A DNA stretch of 64,000 bases from Polaribacter sp. L3A8 (lineage in GTDB: Bacteria; Bacteroidota; Bacteroidia; Flavobacteriales; Flavobacteriaceae): assembly GCF_009796785.1 (NCBI RefSeq), contig NZ_CP047026.1:558001-622000 (forward strand). The letters are read 5' to 3'. The position numbers were made by a program, and so were the translations under genes. The notes under the pieces are model-generated. The model saw only the letters and a list, made by a program, of their open reading frames with translations. It was not told where the DNA came from and did not search any database. This document shows positions 8,418 to 15,764 of the stretch, piece by piece (within the stretch, counting starts at the first letter, position 1; the number at the start of each line of letters is the position of its first letter).

Positions 8418-9493
8418 GAGAAGTACCAAAAGGCCCTTTAAGAGATGGCTTTACAACCGGAACATCAGCAACTGCAGCAGCAAAATCTGCGTTGATGGCT
8501 ATTATTCATCAGAAAGAAATAACTGCTGTAAAAGTGCATTTGCCTATTGATAAAATATTGGAAATTCCTGTACATCATTGCGAGTTTACAGATAACACGG
8601 CAAAATGTTCCGTAATTAAAGATGCTGGTGATGATCCTGATGTAACAAATGGAGCAGAAATAGGATGTATTTTAGAATTAACACAACAAAAAGGAATTCA
8701 ATTTATAGCAGGAGAAGGCGTTGGTACAGTAACTCTTAAAGGCTTAGAATTGGCAATTGGAGAACCTGCAATTAATCCTGTGCCTAGAAAAATGATTAGC
8801 AGTGCTATTCAAAAACTATTGCACAATTACGATTTAGAATGTGGTGTATCTGTAACTATTTATGTTACTGATGGAAGAAAATTAGCAAAACGGACACTTA
8901 ATGAACGCGTTGGAATTATGAACGGAATTTCCATTTTAGGAACTTCAGGAATTGTAAAACCATATTCTTCATCTTCATATATCGCAAGCATAGAACAAGG
9001 TATTGATGTTGCCGTTGCAAATAAAAACTCTGAGTTAGTTATCAATTCTGGAGCAAGAAGTGAAAAATTCTTATCAAATAAATTTACGCATTTACCAGAA
9101 TACGCATTTATCCATTATGGTAATTGGATTGGAGAAACACTTGTAAAAATTAACTCCTCTCCTATTGATAAAGTCAGTATAGGAATTATGTTAGGAAAGG
9201 CTGTAAAATTAGCTGGTGGAGTTACAGATACGCATAGTTGTGTTTCTAGTTGGAATAAAGATTTTGTTGTACAAATTGCTAAAGAAGTTGGCTTTTATGA
9301 AGCTGATAAAATAAGAGCATTAAATATGGCTGGTCGATTGATTGAGTTATTTGATTTTGAACAGAATTCGCCTTTTTTCCAATTGTTATTAGATCATTGT
9401 TACCAACATACGCATACAAAAATGAATAAAGTAAATCTTGATATTTACCTTATTCATAAAAATGGAACACTTATAAAATATATTAAAAAATGA
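8408..9493 (+). CDS. cbiD: Cobalt-precorrin-5B C1-methyltransferase CbiD
   Basis: CbiD methylates C1 in the anaerobic pathway, replacing the aerobic CobF. The diagnostic N-terminal block is LRDGFTTGTSATAAAKSA (residues 11-28); the usual residue after TGT is Cys or Ser, so this is within family variation. KDAGDDPDVTNGAEIG, GEGVGTVTLKGL and GEPAINPVPRKMI follow in the expected order. Length 361 aa is normal. It overlaps cobK by 10 bp and the permease by 4 bp. With CbiG it fixes this operon as essentially the anaerobic (early-cobalt) type in its C1/C5 chemistry. Confidence 0.93.
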   Translation: MGLREVPKGPLRDGFTTGTSATAAAKSALMAIIHQKEITAVKVHLPIDKILEIPVHHCEFTDNTAKCSVIKDAGDDPDVTNGAEIGCILELTQQKGIQFIAGEGVGTVTLKGLELAIGEPAINPVPRKMISSAIQKLLHNYDLECGVSVTIYVTDGRKLAKRTLNERVGIMNGISILGTSGIVKPYSSSSYIASIEQGIDVAVANKNSELVINSGARSEKFLSNKFTHLPEYAFIHYGNWIGETLVKINSSPIDKVSIGIMLGKAVKLAGGVTDTHSCVSSWNKDFVVQIAKEVGFYEADKIRALNMAGRLIELFDFEQNSPFFQLLLDHCYQHTHTKMNKVNLDIYLIHKNGTLIKYIKK

Positions 9494-10206
9494 CAATAGT
9501 ATCTTTAATTAGGCCTCTTATGGCTGGGATATTACATTCTTTTGAACCCGATCATGTTACTGCCGTTTCAGTATTGGCTACAGAAAACGCTATCCGAAAA
9601 GAAAAAGTAAGTTTTAAAACAGTTTTTAAAGCATCACAATGGGCGCTTGGTCATTCTGTAACGCTACTTCTATTTGGAGGAACCGCTTTAATATTTAAAA
9701 GCATGGCTACTTTAGTGGTAGACGGAATTTCTTTTTATGCTGAATTAAGCGTAGGACCAATTATGATTTGGTTAGGAATTGTTGCCATCAAAAGAAACCA
9801 TAAAATCAACGAAATGATTGATGAGCACAAGATCATTGAGGCTCATGAACACGAACTTTCTAACCCAATACATTTACACGGTACCAAAGGAGAAGAAATA
9901 GCTGTAAACCCAATGAATAAATCTTTTTGGGTTGGTATGCTACATGGTTTGGCAGGAACAGGAGGCGCATTAACCTCAGCTTTAGTTTTAAGTAGCACAA
10001 CCTTGGGAGAAGCAATTCTTATTCTAGCAGTAGAATCTATAGGTATAATCGTTGCCATGGGTGTTTATAGTTACGTTTTAATTCATGTAATGAGTCGTTT
10101 TTTAGAACGTAATCTATCCATTTTTAAATGGATGAACGGAGTTGCAGGTGCAGCTTCTATAGTTATCGGAATCGTATGGTTATATAATTGCACATCAAAT
10201 TTATGA
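9490..10206 (+). CDS. NicO/UreH-like nickel/cobalt permease
   Basis: A 238-aa integral membrane protein with about six hydrophobic segments. LHSFEPDHVTAVS (residues 15-27) corresponds to the H-x4-D/H signature in the first helix of nickel/cobalt permeases, and WALGHSVTLLLFGG (51-64) and GMLHGLAGTGGALTS are further family blocks. A central His/Glu-rich loop (EHKIIEAHEHELSNPIHLH) is a likely cytoplasmic metal-gathering stretch. It sits between cbiD and the chelatase motor with overlaps of 4 bp on both sides, so cobalt uptake for corrin synthesis is the most economical role (inference); direction and metal selectivity cannot be read from the sequence. Confidence 0.78.
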   Translation: MTIVSLIRPLMAGILHSFEPDHVTAVSVLATENAIRKEKVSFKTVFKASQWALGHSVTLLLFGGTALIFKSMATLVVDGISFYAELSVGPIMIWLGIVAIKRNHKINEMIDEHKIIEAHEHELSNPIHLHGTKGEEIAVNPMNKSFWVGMLHGLAGTGGALTSALVLSSTTLGEAILILAVESIGIIVAMGVYSYVLIHVMSRFLERNLSIFKWMNGVAGAASIVIGIVWLYNCTSNL

Positions 10207-11855
10207 TACAAAATACACAACAAATAAATTTTCCTTTTTCGGCAATTGTTGGTCAAGATAATTTTAAGCTAGCGCTTATACTAAATTTAGTAGATCCGCT
10301 TATTGGTGGCGTGTTAGCTATTGGTGATAAAGGAACAGGAAAAACTACATTAATACGTTCGTTAACCAACTTAATGGACACAGAACAAAAGTACCCTTTT
10401 GTGAATCTTCCTATCGGTGTTTCTGAAGACAGACTTATTGGTAGTATTGATTTAGAACAATTGATAAACCATAAAAAAGAAGTGATCAACCTTGGGTTAA
10501 TGGCACAAGCACATCAAGGTATTTTATATGTTGATGAGGTAAATCTTTTACAAGATTACCTTACAGATATATTATTAGATGCCGCTGCTTCGGGTACTTT
10601 TTATTTAGAAAGAGAAGGCGTATCTCGTAATTTTAAAAGTCGCTTTTGCTTAGTCGGTTCTATGAATCCTGAAGAAGGAAATTTAAGACCACAATTAAAA
10701 GATCGTTTTGGGTTAAGTGTGCAAATAACAACACCTACGGATGCTAAAGTGCGACAACAAATCATAAAGTCTCGTTTATCTTTTGATGATAATCCCACTC
10801 AGTTTGCTACTGAATATATAGATAAAGACCTTGCTATTTCTAAGCAAATTACAAATGCCAAAGTAAGACTATCCTTTATCCCTATTAATGATGCTATTAT
10901 TGAACATTGTAGCGAACTAGCCATTCAGCATCAGGTAGAAGGTTTGCGTGCAGATATTTTATTAGTAAAAACTGCTAGAGCTTTTGCAGCTTATAATAAT
11001 GCATCAGAAATTACCACAAAAGATGTAGATAGTATTGCCGATTTTGTTTTAAACCATCGTAGTTTAAATAAAGACCCAAATCAGCAAAATCAATCTCAAA
11101 ACGAAAACAAAAACGAGCAACAACAAGAATCTTCTTCAGAACCTAATAGTTCTTCAAAAGAAGAAAATATTGCTTTTTTAAATCCGAAGAATACCTTTCA
11201 GAAACAAAAAGAGGTAACAACAAATACGTTACAACACGAAACGAATTCAGTTTATAGTTCTGAAGGGAATCTTACTGTTACTGATACTAGAAAAACTGTA
11301 AGTCAATATTTAGCAACAGATAAGTTTGATTTAAAAACCAAACGAAAATCGAATATTTTAAAACAGCATCATATCTTTTTAATAGACTCTAGTGGTTCTA
11401 TGTTAAAAGACCAAATTATAGCCTATGCTAAAGGTACCGTTAACAAAATAGCAGAAAGCTCTAAAAAACAAAACACACAATTTTCTATAGTTTCTTTATT
11501 TAACGGAGAAGCACAATTAATTTTAAATCAAACAGGAATATTAAAAGATATTGAAATCGCTTTAACAGAACTTAAAACTGGTGGAAAAACGAATTTAACT
11601 GCTGGTTTTAAACAAGTAAAAGGTATTTGTAGTTCTGTTGATTTTAATCACAGTCTACATATAATTACGGATGGAAAATTAAATGCAGAAAGCAATTTAG
11701 ATGATACGGTTTTGGCTTTTCAAACCTATTGCAAAGGAATACAAAAAACGCAGGTTATTGATGCAGAAAAAGGGATGGTAAAAATTGGAGAAGCAAAAGA
11801 ACTAGCCAATCGTATTCGTGCCAATTATGAAATTTTAATTACAGAAAATATATAA
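10203..11855 (+). CDS. ChlI-ChlD-type chelatase ATPase in one chain (probable cobaltochelatase motor)
   Basis: The start at ATG 10203 gives an ATGA overlap with the permease stop; an ATG 15 bp upstream is possible but gives a longer overlap. The 550-aa protein is an AAA+ ATPase joined to a VWA domain. Walker A is GDKGTGKTT (residues 41-49), Walker B GILYVDEVNLL (106-116), and GSMNPEEGNLRPQLKDRFG is the magnesium-chelatase sensor region. A Gln/Asn/Ser/Glu-rich linker spans ~290-345. The VWA domain has a MIDAS motif DSSGSM (395-400) and GGKTNLTAGF. In phototrophs BchI and BchD are separate; in aerobic B12 makers CobS and CobT do this job. With CobN in the same cluster, this fused chain most likely powers cobalt insertion. 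Confidence 0.88.
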   Translation: MIQNTQQINFPFSAIVGQDNFKLALILNLVDPLIGGVLAIGDKGTGKTTLIRSLTNLMDTEQKYPFVNLPIGVSEDRLIGSIDLEQLINHKKEVINLGLMAQAHQGILYVDEVNLLQDYLTDILLDAAASGTFYLEREGVSRNFKSRFCLVGSMNPEEGNLRPQLKDRFGLSVQITTPTDAKVRQQIIKSRLSFDDNPTQFATEYIDKDLAISKQITNAKVRLSFIPINDAIIEHCSELAIQHQVEGLRADILLVKTARAFAAYNNASEITTKDVDSIADFVLNHRSLNKDPNQQNQSQNENKNEQQQESSSEPNSSSKEENIAFLNPKNTFQKQKEVTTNTLQHETNSVYSSEGNLTVTDTRKTVSQYLATDKFDLKTKRKSNILKQHHIFLIDSSGSMLKDQIIAYAKGTVNKIAESSKKQNTQFSIVSLFNGEAQLILNQTGILKDIEIALTELKTGGKTNLTAGFKQVKGICSSVDFNHSLHIITDGKLNAESNLDDTVLAFQTYCKGIQKTQVIDAEKGMVKIGEAKELANRIRANYEILITENI

Positions 11856-11864
11856 ATCTTAATC

Positions 11865-13181
11865 TTGGCAAAACAACTCATCATATCGGCTCCGAGTAGC
11901 AACGCAGGTAAAACAACGCTTACTTTAGGTTTGTTGCGTTTATTGAAACGTAAAACAAAAGCAGTACAACCTTTTAAAGTGGGACCAGATTATATAGACC
12001 CAAAGTTTCATAAACTAGCTTGTGGACAAACAGGTGTCAATTTAGATTTGTTTATGATGTCTGAAGAAGATATTAATAACAATCTAAACTTTTACGGTAA
12101 AGATTCTCAAGTAAACTGCATCGAAGGTGTAATGGGGTTATTTGATGGTGCCAATAAAGACAAAGGAAGTACGGCAGAAATGGCTAAGAAATTAGAAACG
12201 CCCGTTTTATTGGTGATTGATGCAAAAGCGGTTGCGTATTCTGTTGCTCCACTTATTCAGGGTTTTGTCAATTTTGATGCTGATGTAAAAGTAATGGGTG
12301 TTGTTTTTAACCGTGTAGGTTCTGAAAGACATTATACCATGTTACAAGAAGCTTGTGAAGATATTGGAGTGCCATGTTTTGGATATTTAGCTAACTTAAA
12401 AAACATTGAAATTCCATCTAGACACCTTGGGTTAAATATTAAGGAAATTGAAAAATTTGATATTCTGATTGATGAAATTGCAGATGCTTTAGAAACTACT
12501 ATGGATTGGAAAGCAATATTAGACGCTTCTAAAGAAGTGCACGTTGCTCCTATTTCATCCGAAGAAAAAAAATCAACTAAAAAAATAAAATTTGCAGTCG
12601 CTAAAGATGAAGCTTTCAACTTTATATATCCTCAAAATATAACAGCCATGGAGCAATTAGGTGCTGTTACATTTTTTAGTCCTATTCACGATAGTGAAAT
12701 TCCTACTTGTGATTTTATGTATTTCCCTGGTGGATACCCTGAGGTGTATTTAAAAGAATTATCTGCTAATAAAAACATGTTACATAGCATTAAAGAATTT
12801 GCTGCAAATGGCGGACAAATATATGCCGAATGTGGTGGTATGATGTATTTAGGGAAATCTATAATTTCTGAAGAAAATGAATCTTTTGAAATGGTAAATT
12901 TCTTCGATTTCGAAGCTACAATTGCAGATAAAAAACTGCATTTAGGATATCGTACTTCTACTATTAACGAGCATATTTTTAAAGGACACGAGTTTCATTA
13001 TTCGAGTTTAATAGAGGATAACGAAACAGTTACCGAAGCAACAATTACAAATGCGAGAGCAGGCGATACAACAACAAAAATTTATAAAAAACAGAATGTA
13101 ATGGCTTCTTATGTACATCATTATTTGGGTACATCAGAAATACTTTTACAATTGATTAACGAAATAAATAATAAAGCATGA
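11865..13181 (+). CDS. cobB: Cobyrinate a,c-diamide synthase
   Basis: The ATP-dependent amidotransferase amidates the a and c carboxylates of (hydrogeno)cobyrinate using glutamine. The N-terminal P-loop-like motif is SAPSSNAGKTTLT (8-20); FKVGPDYIDPKFHK (37-50) and VMGLFDGAN (89-97) are CobB/CbiA blocks. The C-terminal class I glutamine amidotransferase domain has FPGGYPEVYLKEL (287-299) and the nucleophile in YAECGGMMYLG (Cys323). The start is a TTG: a stop in the same frame at 11853, 12 bp upstream, leaves no ATG option before the conserved P-loop. The stop overlaps the next gene by 4 bp. Length 438 aa is normal. Confidence 0.92.
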   Translation: MAKQLIISAPSSNAGKTTLTLGLLRLLKRKTKAVQPFKVGPDYIDPKFHKLACGQTGVNLDLFMMSEEDINNNLNFYGKDSQVNCIEGVMGLFDGANKDKGSTAEMAKKLETPVLLVIDAKAVAYSVAPLIQGFVNFDADVKVMGVVFNRVGSERHYTMLQEACEDIGVPCFGYLANLKNIEIPSRHLGLNIKEIEKFDILIDEIADALETTMDWKAILDASKEVHVAPISSEEKKSTKKIKFAVAKDEAFNFIYPQNITAMEQLGAVTFFSPIHDSEIPTCDFMYFPGGYPEVYLKELSANKNMLHSIKEFAANGGQIYAECGGMMYLGKSIISEENESFEMVNFFDFEATIADKKLHLGYRTSTINEHIFKGHEFHYSSLIEDNETVTEATITNARAGDTTTKIYKKQNVMASYVHHYLGTSEILLQLINEINNKA

Positions 13182-13762
13182 AAATTTACACAAGAAAAGG
13201 AGACAAAGGTACCACCGGCGTTTTTGGAGGAAAAAGAGAGTTTAAAAACTCTGCAAGAATTGAATGTATTGGTACTTTAGATGAGGTGAATTCTACCATA
13301 GGATTGATGCGTTCTAAACTAGGAAATGAGCATGAATGGCAATCAAACCTGCACCGTATTCAAAAAGATATGATGAATATGATGTCGCATTTGGCACGTC
13401 CATCAGATTCTAAAAAAGTAAACCCAAATCCTGAACCTAAAGATGGTGCTGAATTCTGTGAAATTTGGATGGATGCTATGGAAGACAATATTAGTTCTCC
13501 TTCTGATTATTTTTTGTTACCTGGTGGAAATGAAATATCGGCACTTTGCCACGTTTGTAGAACACAAATGCGCAGAGGCGAAAGACAATTGGTTACTTTA
13601 ATGCAAGAAGACCCAGAATGTGTACATGATTATATTATGAGTTATGTAAACAGAATGTCTGATTTATTTTTTACAATGGCAAGAGCAGAAATGGACAAGC
13701 ACGGTGTTGCTGAAGAAAAATGGAATCTGTTTTTATACAAGAGAAAGAAAAAGAAAAGTTAA
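13178..13762 (+). CDS. Corrinoid adenosyltransferase, PduO type
   Basis: This enzyme transfers the 5'-deoxyadenosyl group of ATP to cob(I)alamin or cobyrinate diamide. The N-terminal ATP-binding motif is YTRKGDKGTTGVFGG (residues 4-18), and MRRGERQLV (131-139) is the helix that contributes the catalytic Arg/Glu; both are PduO/MMAB marks and not CobA(BtuR) marks. Length 194 aa is normal. The basic C-terminal end KRKKKKS is unusual but harmless. It is the last gene of the tightly overlapping run; a 305-bp gap follows. Confidence 0.92.
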   Translation: MKIYTRKGDKGTTGVFGGKREFKNSARIECIGTLDEVNSTIGLMRSKLGNEHEWQSNLHRIQKDMMNMMSHLARPSDSKKVNPNPEPKDGAEFCEIWMDAMEDNISSPSDYFLLPGGNEISALCHVCRTQMRRGERQLVTLMQEDPECVHDYIMSYVNRMSDLFFTMARAEMDKHGVAEEKWNLFLYKRKKKKS

Positions 13763-13810
13763 AGTGGACAAATAAATACTATTCAGAACAAAATGAAGAT
13801 ATAATAGAAT

Positions 13811-13876
13811 GTCTAGTTGAGCACAGTGGAAACCTAATTTTACACAAGCACAGTTCTCGACTGCGCTCGAACGAAC
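13811..13876. repeat. Imperfect palindromic intergenic repeat, copy 1
   Basis: Left arm at 13811-13832 (gtctagttgagcacagtgga) and right arm at 13854-13876 (ttctcgactgcgctcgaacg) are imperfect inverted copies of each other around a ~20-bp loop. The same pair of arms occurs at 55462-55533, again between genes. GC content of the arms is clearly above the surrounding DNA. The spurious 64-aa frame 13720-13914 reads through it. It could be a REP/MITE-like mobile palindrome or a transcription attenuator after the adenosyltransferase gene. Confidence 0.7.
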
Positions 13877-13931
13877 AATTGAACTTATTTATATGTAAGA
13901 ATATAATTTATTAACGATATATCATTTTGCA

Positions 13932-14013
13932 TTAGGGATAGCAGCGGCATCCTTTTTTGTTCCGTCAGGACAAAAAAGATATAGCGTATAGCCCGACCCA
14001 AAGGGAAACGCCC
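13932..14013 (+). ncRNA. Flavo-1-like structured RNA candidate
   Basis: The 305-bp gene-free stretch before cobW contains a conserved-looking block: gggatagcagcggcatcc, then a hairpin whose arms are cttttttg...ccgtcagg...caaaaaag, then gatatagcg, gcccgaccc and gggaaacgccc. I recognise this arrangement (AGCGGCATCC, hairpin, GATATAGCG, GCCCGACCC, GGAAACGCCC) as one that recurs in intergenic regions of Flavobacteria and believe it is the Flavo-1 motif. It is not a cobalamin riboswitch: no B12-box-like element is visible. Function is unknown; it lies 55 bp upstream of cobW and could be a free RNA or a 5' leader. Confidence 0.55.
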
Positions 14014-14067
14014 AAAAACAATAAAGTAGCTTTATTATAAAAAAAATAACGACTTAAATTAAAAGAA

Positions 14068-15141
14068 ATGAATAAAATTCCAATTACCATAGTTACCGGA
14101 TTTTTAGGGGTAGGAAAAACTACCTTAGTACATAATATGTTAAAAAATGCCAATGGAAAGCGCATTGCTGTGTTGGTAAATGAGTTTGGAGAAGTAGATG
14201 TAGACGGACAATTAATAGCTTCATCTGAATGTGGAGACGACGATTGTAACTTAATTCAACTACCAAACGGTTGTATTTGCTGTACAGTACAAGAAGAGTT
14301 TTTACCGTCTATGTTGCAATTATTAGAGCGTAAAGAAGAGATTGACCATATTGTTATAGAAACTTCTGGTTTATCGATGCCTAAACCCTTAGTGAAAGCG
14401 GTAAACTGGCCCGATTTAAAACCTCATATTACTATAGATTCTGTGATTACCGTTGTGGATGCTGTAGGAATTGCTACTGGAGAAATTTGCGATAGAGAGC
14501 GTGTGCAAGCACAACGATTAGCAGATGATTCTTTAGATCATGAAACTCCGATTGAAGAACTTTTTTTAGACCAATTAGTTTGCGCTGATTTAGTTTTGGT
14601 AAGTAAAAGAGATTTAGTTGATGACGAGAAATATGATGAAATCACTAAAATAATTACTGCTAAAGCAAGACCAAATACTAAAATTATTCCTGTTATAAAT
14701 GGTGAATTAGATAATGCTTTGTTGTTAGGTATAGAAGCTTCTGCGGAAGACGATGTAGATAATCGTCATTCAATTCACGAAGAGCACCATAAACAAGGAA
14801 GCCATCACCACCATAATGATGATGTTAAAACGGTTTTACTAGAGTATGCTGAAACGGCTGATATTAAAGCTTTGGTTAAAGATTTAAAAAAGTTGGTGGA
14901 AGACCATGAAATATACAGAATAAAAGGTTTTGTTAATATTTCTAACAAGCCAATGCGTATGGTTTTACAAGGAGTAGGTTCTCGTTTCGATTATTATTTT
15001 GAAAGAGCTTGGGGCACTACTGAAACTCGTAAAACAAGTATTGTGGTTATTGGTAAAAATATAAAATTGACTGAAAACAACCAAATAAAGACGCATGTAC
15101 ATCATCACGATCATGGACATTCTCATTCTCATTCTCATTAA
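14068..15141 (+). CDS. cobW: CobW family GTPase, cobalt metallochaperone candidate
   Basis: A G3E-family P-loop GTPase of 357 aa. Walker A is GFLGVGKTT (residues 11-19), the metal site is GCICCTV (68-74) with the CxCC triad (C69, C71, C72), ETSGLSMPKPL follows, and SKRDL serves as the NKxD-like guanine motif. There is a His-rich insertion (HEEHHKQGSHHHH) before the CobW C-terminal domain and a second His-rich tail (HVHHHDHGHSHSHSH). CobW proteins are thought to load Co2+ onto the corrin pathway, probably at CobN (family knowledge). The position directly before the cobN region agrees. It starts a new transcription unit or follows the Flavo-1-like leader. Confidence 0.9.
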   Translation: MNKIPITIVTGFLGVGKTTLVHNMLKNANGKRIAVLVNEFGEVDVDGQLIASSECGDDDCNLIQLPNGCICCTVQEEFLPSMLQLLERKEEIDHIVIETSGLSMPKPLVKAVNWPDLKPHITIDSVITVVDAVGIATGEICDRERVQAQRLADDSLDHETPIEELFLDQLVCADLVLVSKRDLVDDEKYDEITKIITAKARPNTKIIPVINGELDNALLLGIEASAEDDVDNRHSIHEEHHKQGSHHHHNDDVKTVLLEYAETADIKALVKDLKKLVEDHEIYRIKGFVNISNKPMRMVLQGVGSRFDYYFERAWGTTETRKTSIVVIGKNIKLTENNQIKTHVHHHDHGHSHSHSH

Positions 15142-15144
15142 CAG

Positions 15145-15660
15145 ATGACACACATTTTCACAACAAAAAAACTGGAGAAAATAATCCACAAGAAAATAAA
15201 TAAAGACGATTTCTTTGTTGAAAACAAGCTTGGAAACTGGAATGCAAATGTCTTTTTTATTGCTAAGAAGAAATGCATTCTTTTTGTAAACTCTAAAACT
15301 TTTTTTTCGGTTGTAATTCCACGATTTTCAGTAAAAGATATTAATAATCTGGACCAATTATTTATTGATAATTTACATGAGCAATTATTATATGAAAACA
15401 TAGAAATTGATTACAAGGTTATGCTTTCAGAAATTGGTGAAATAAAATTCAATCCTACTAATAACAACAGAAAAACCATTGGTATTCTTACTTATAATAT
15501 CGAAAAGATGAATTATTTTAAATATGAATATCCTGTTTTTAATAATCTTGTAATTAGAGAAATGACCGAAAAGCTAAACAACACGCCATTTAAACAATTA
15601 GACTGGAAAAACCCTGGTGAAAAAATGCTTTCACTTTTAAAAGAACAAAGCTTAATTTAA
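15145..15660 (+). CDS. Conserved protein of unknown function, DUF6933-like
   Basis: A 171-aa soluble protein with no signal peptide and no membrane segment. The N-terminal third reads like proteins grouped as DUF6933: a short Lys-rich helix, GNWNANVFFIAKKKCILF, then VNSKTFFSVVIPRF. No catalytic motif is apparent. It starts 3 bp after the cobW stop, so it is co-transcribed with cobW and sits before cobN, which suggests that it rides on the operon; a role in cobalamin synthesis is possible but unsupported. The family assignment is from memory of the pattern and should be treated as moderate. Confidence 0.6.
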   Translation: MTHIFTTKKLEKIIHKKINKDDFFVENKLGNWNANVFFIAKKKCILFVNSKTFFSVVIPRFSVKDINNLDQLFIDNLHEQLLYENIEIDYKVMLSEIGEIKFNPTNNNRKTIGILTYNIEKMNYFKYEYPVFNNLVIREMTEKLNNTPFKQLDWKNPGEKMLSLLKEQSLI

Positions 15661-15764
15661 GAATACAAAGCCATGAGACCACACAGGTTTATTTTTTTTA
15701 AGGCACTTAATAAAATTCAGAAAGTAATTCAACATTAAAAACTAATAATTAAAAATTATAAAGT

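Noticed and set aside
13720..13914. 64-aa plus-strand frame after the adenosyltransferase
   Set aside because: It overlaps the end of the adenosyltransferase gene in another frame and runs through the palindromic repeat; composition is not protein-like.
15661..15764. Cobalamin riboswitch before cobN
   Set aside because: No B12-box-like GCCACTG element or suitable multi-stem fold is visible in this 104-bp gap.
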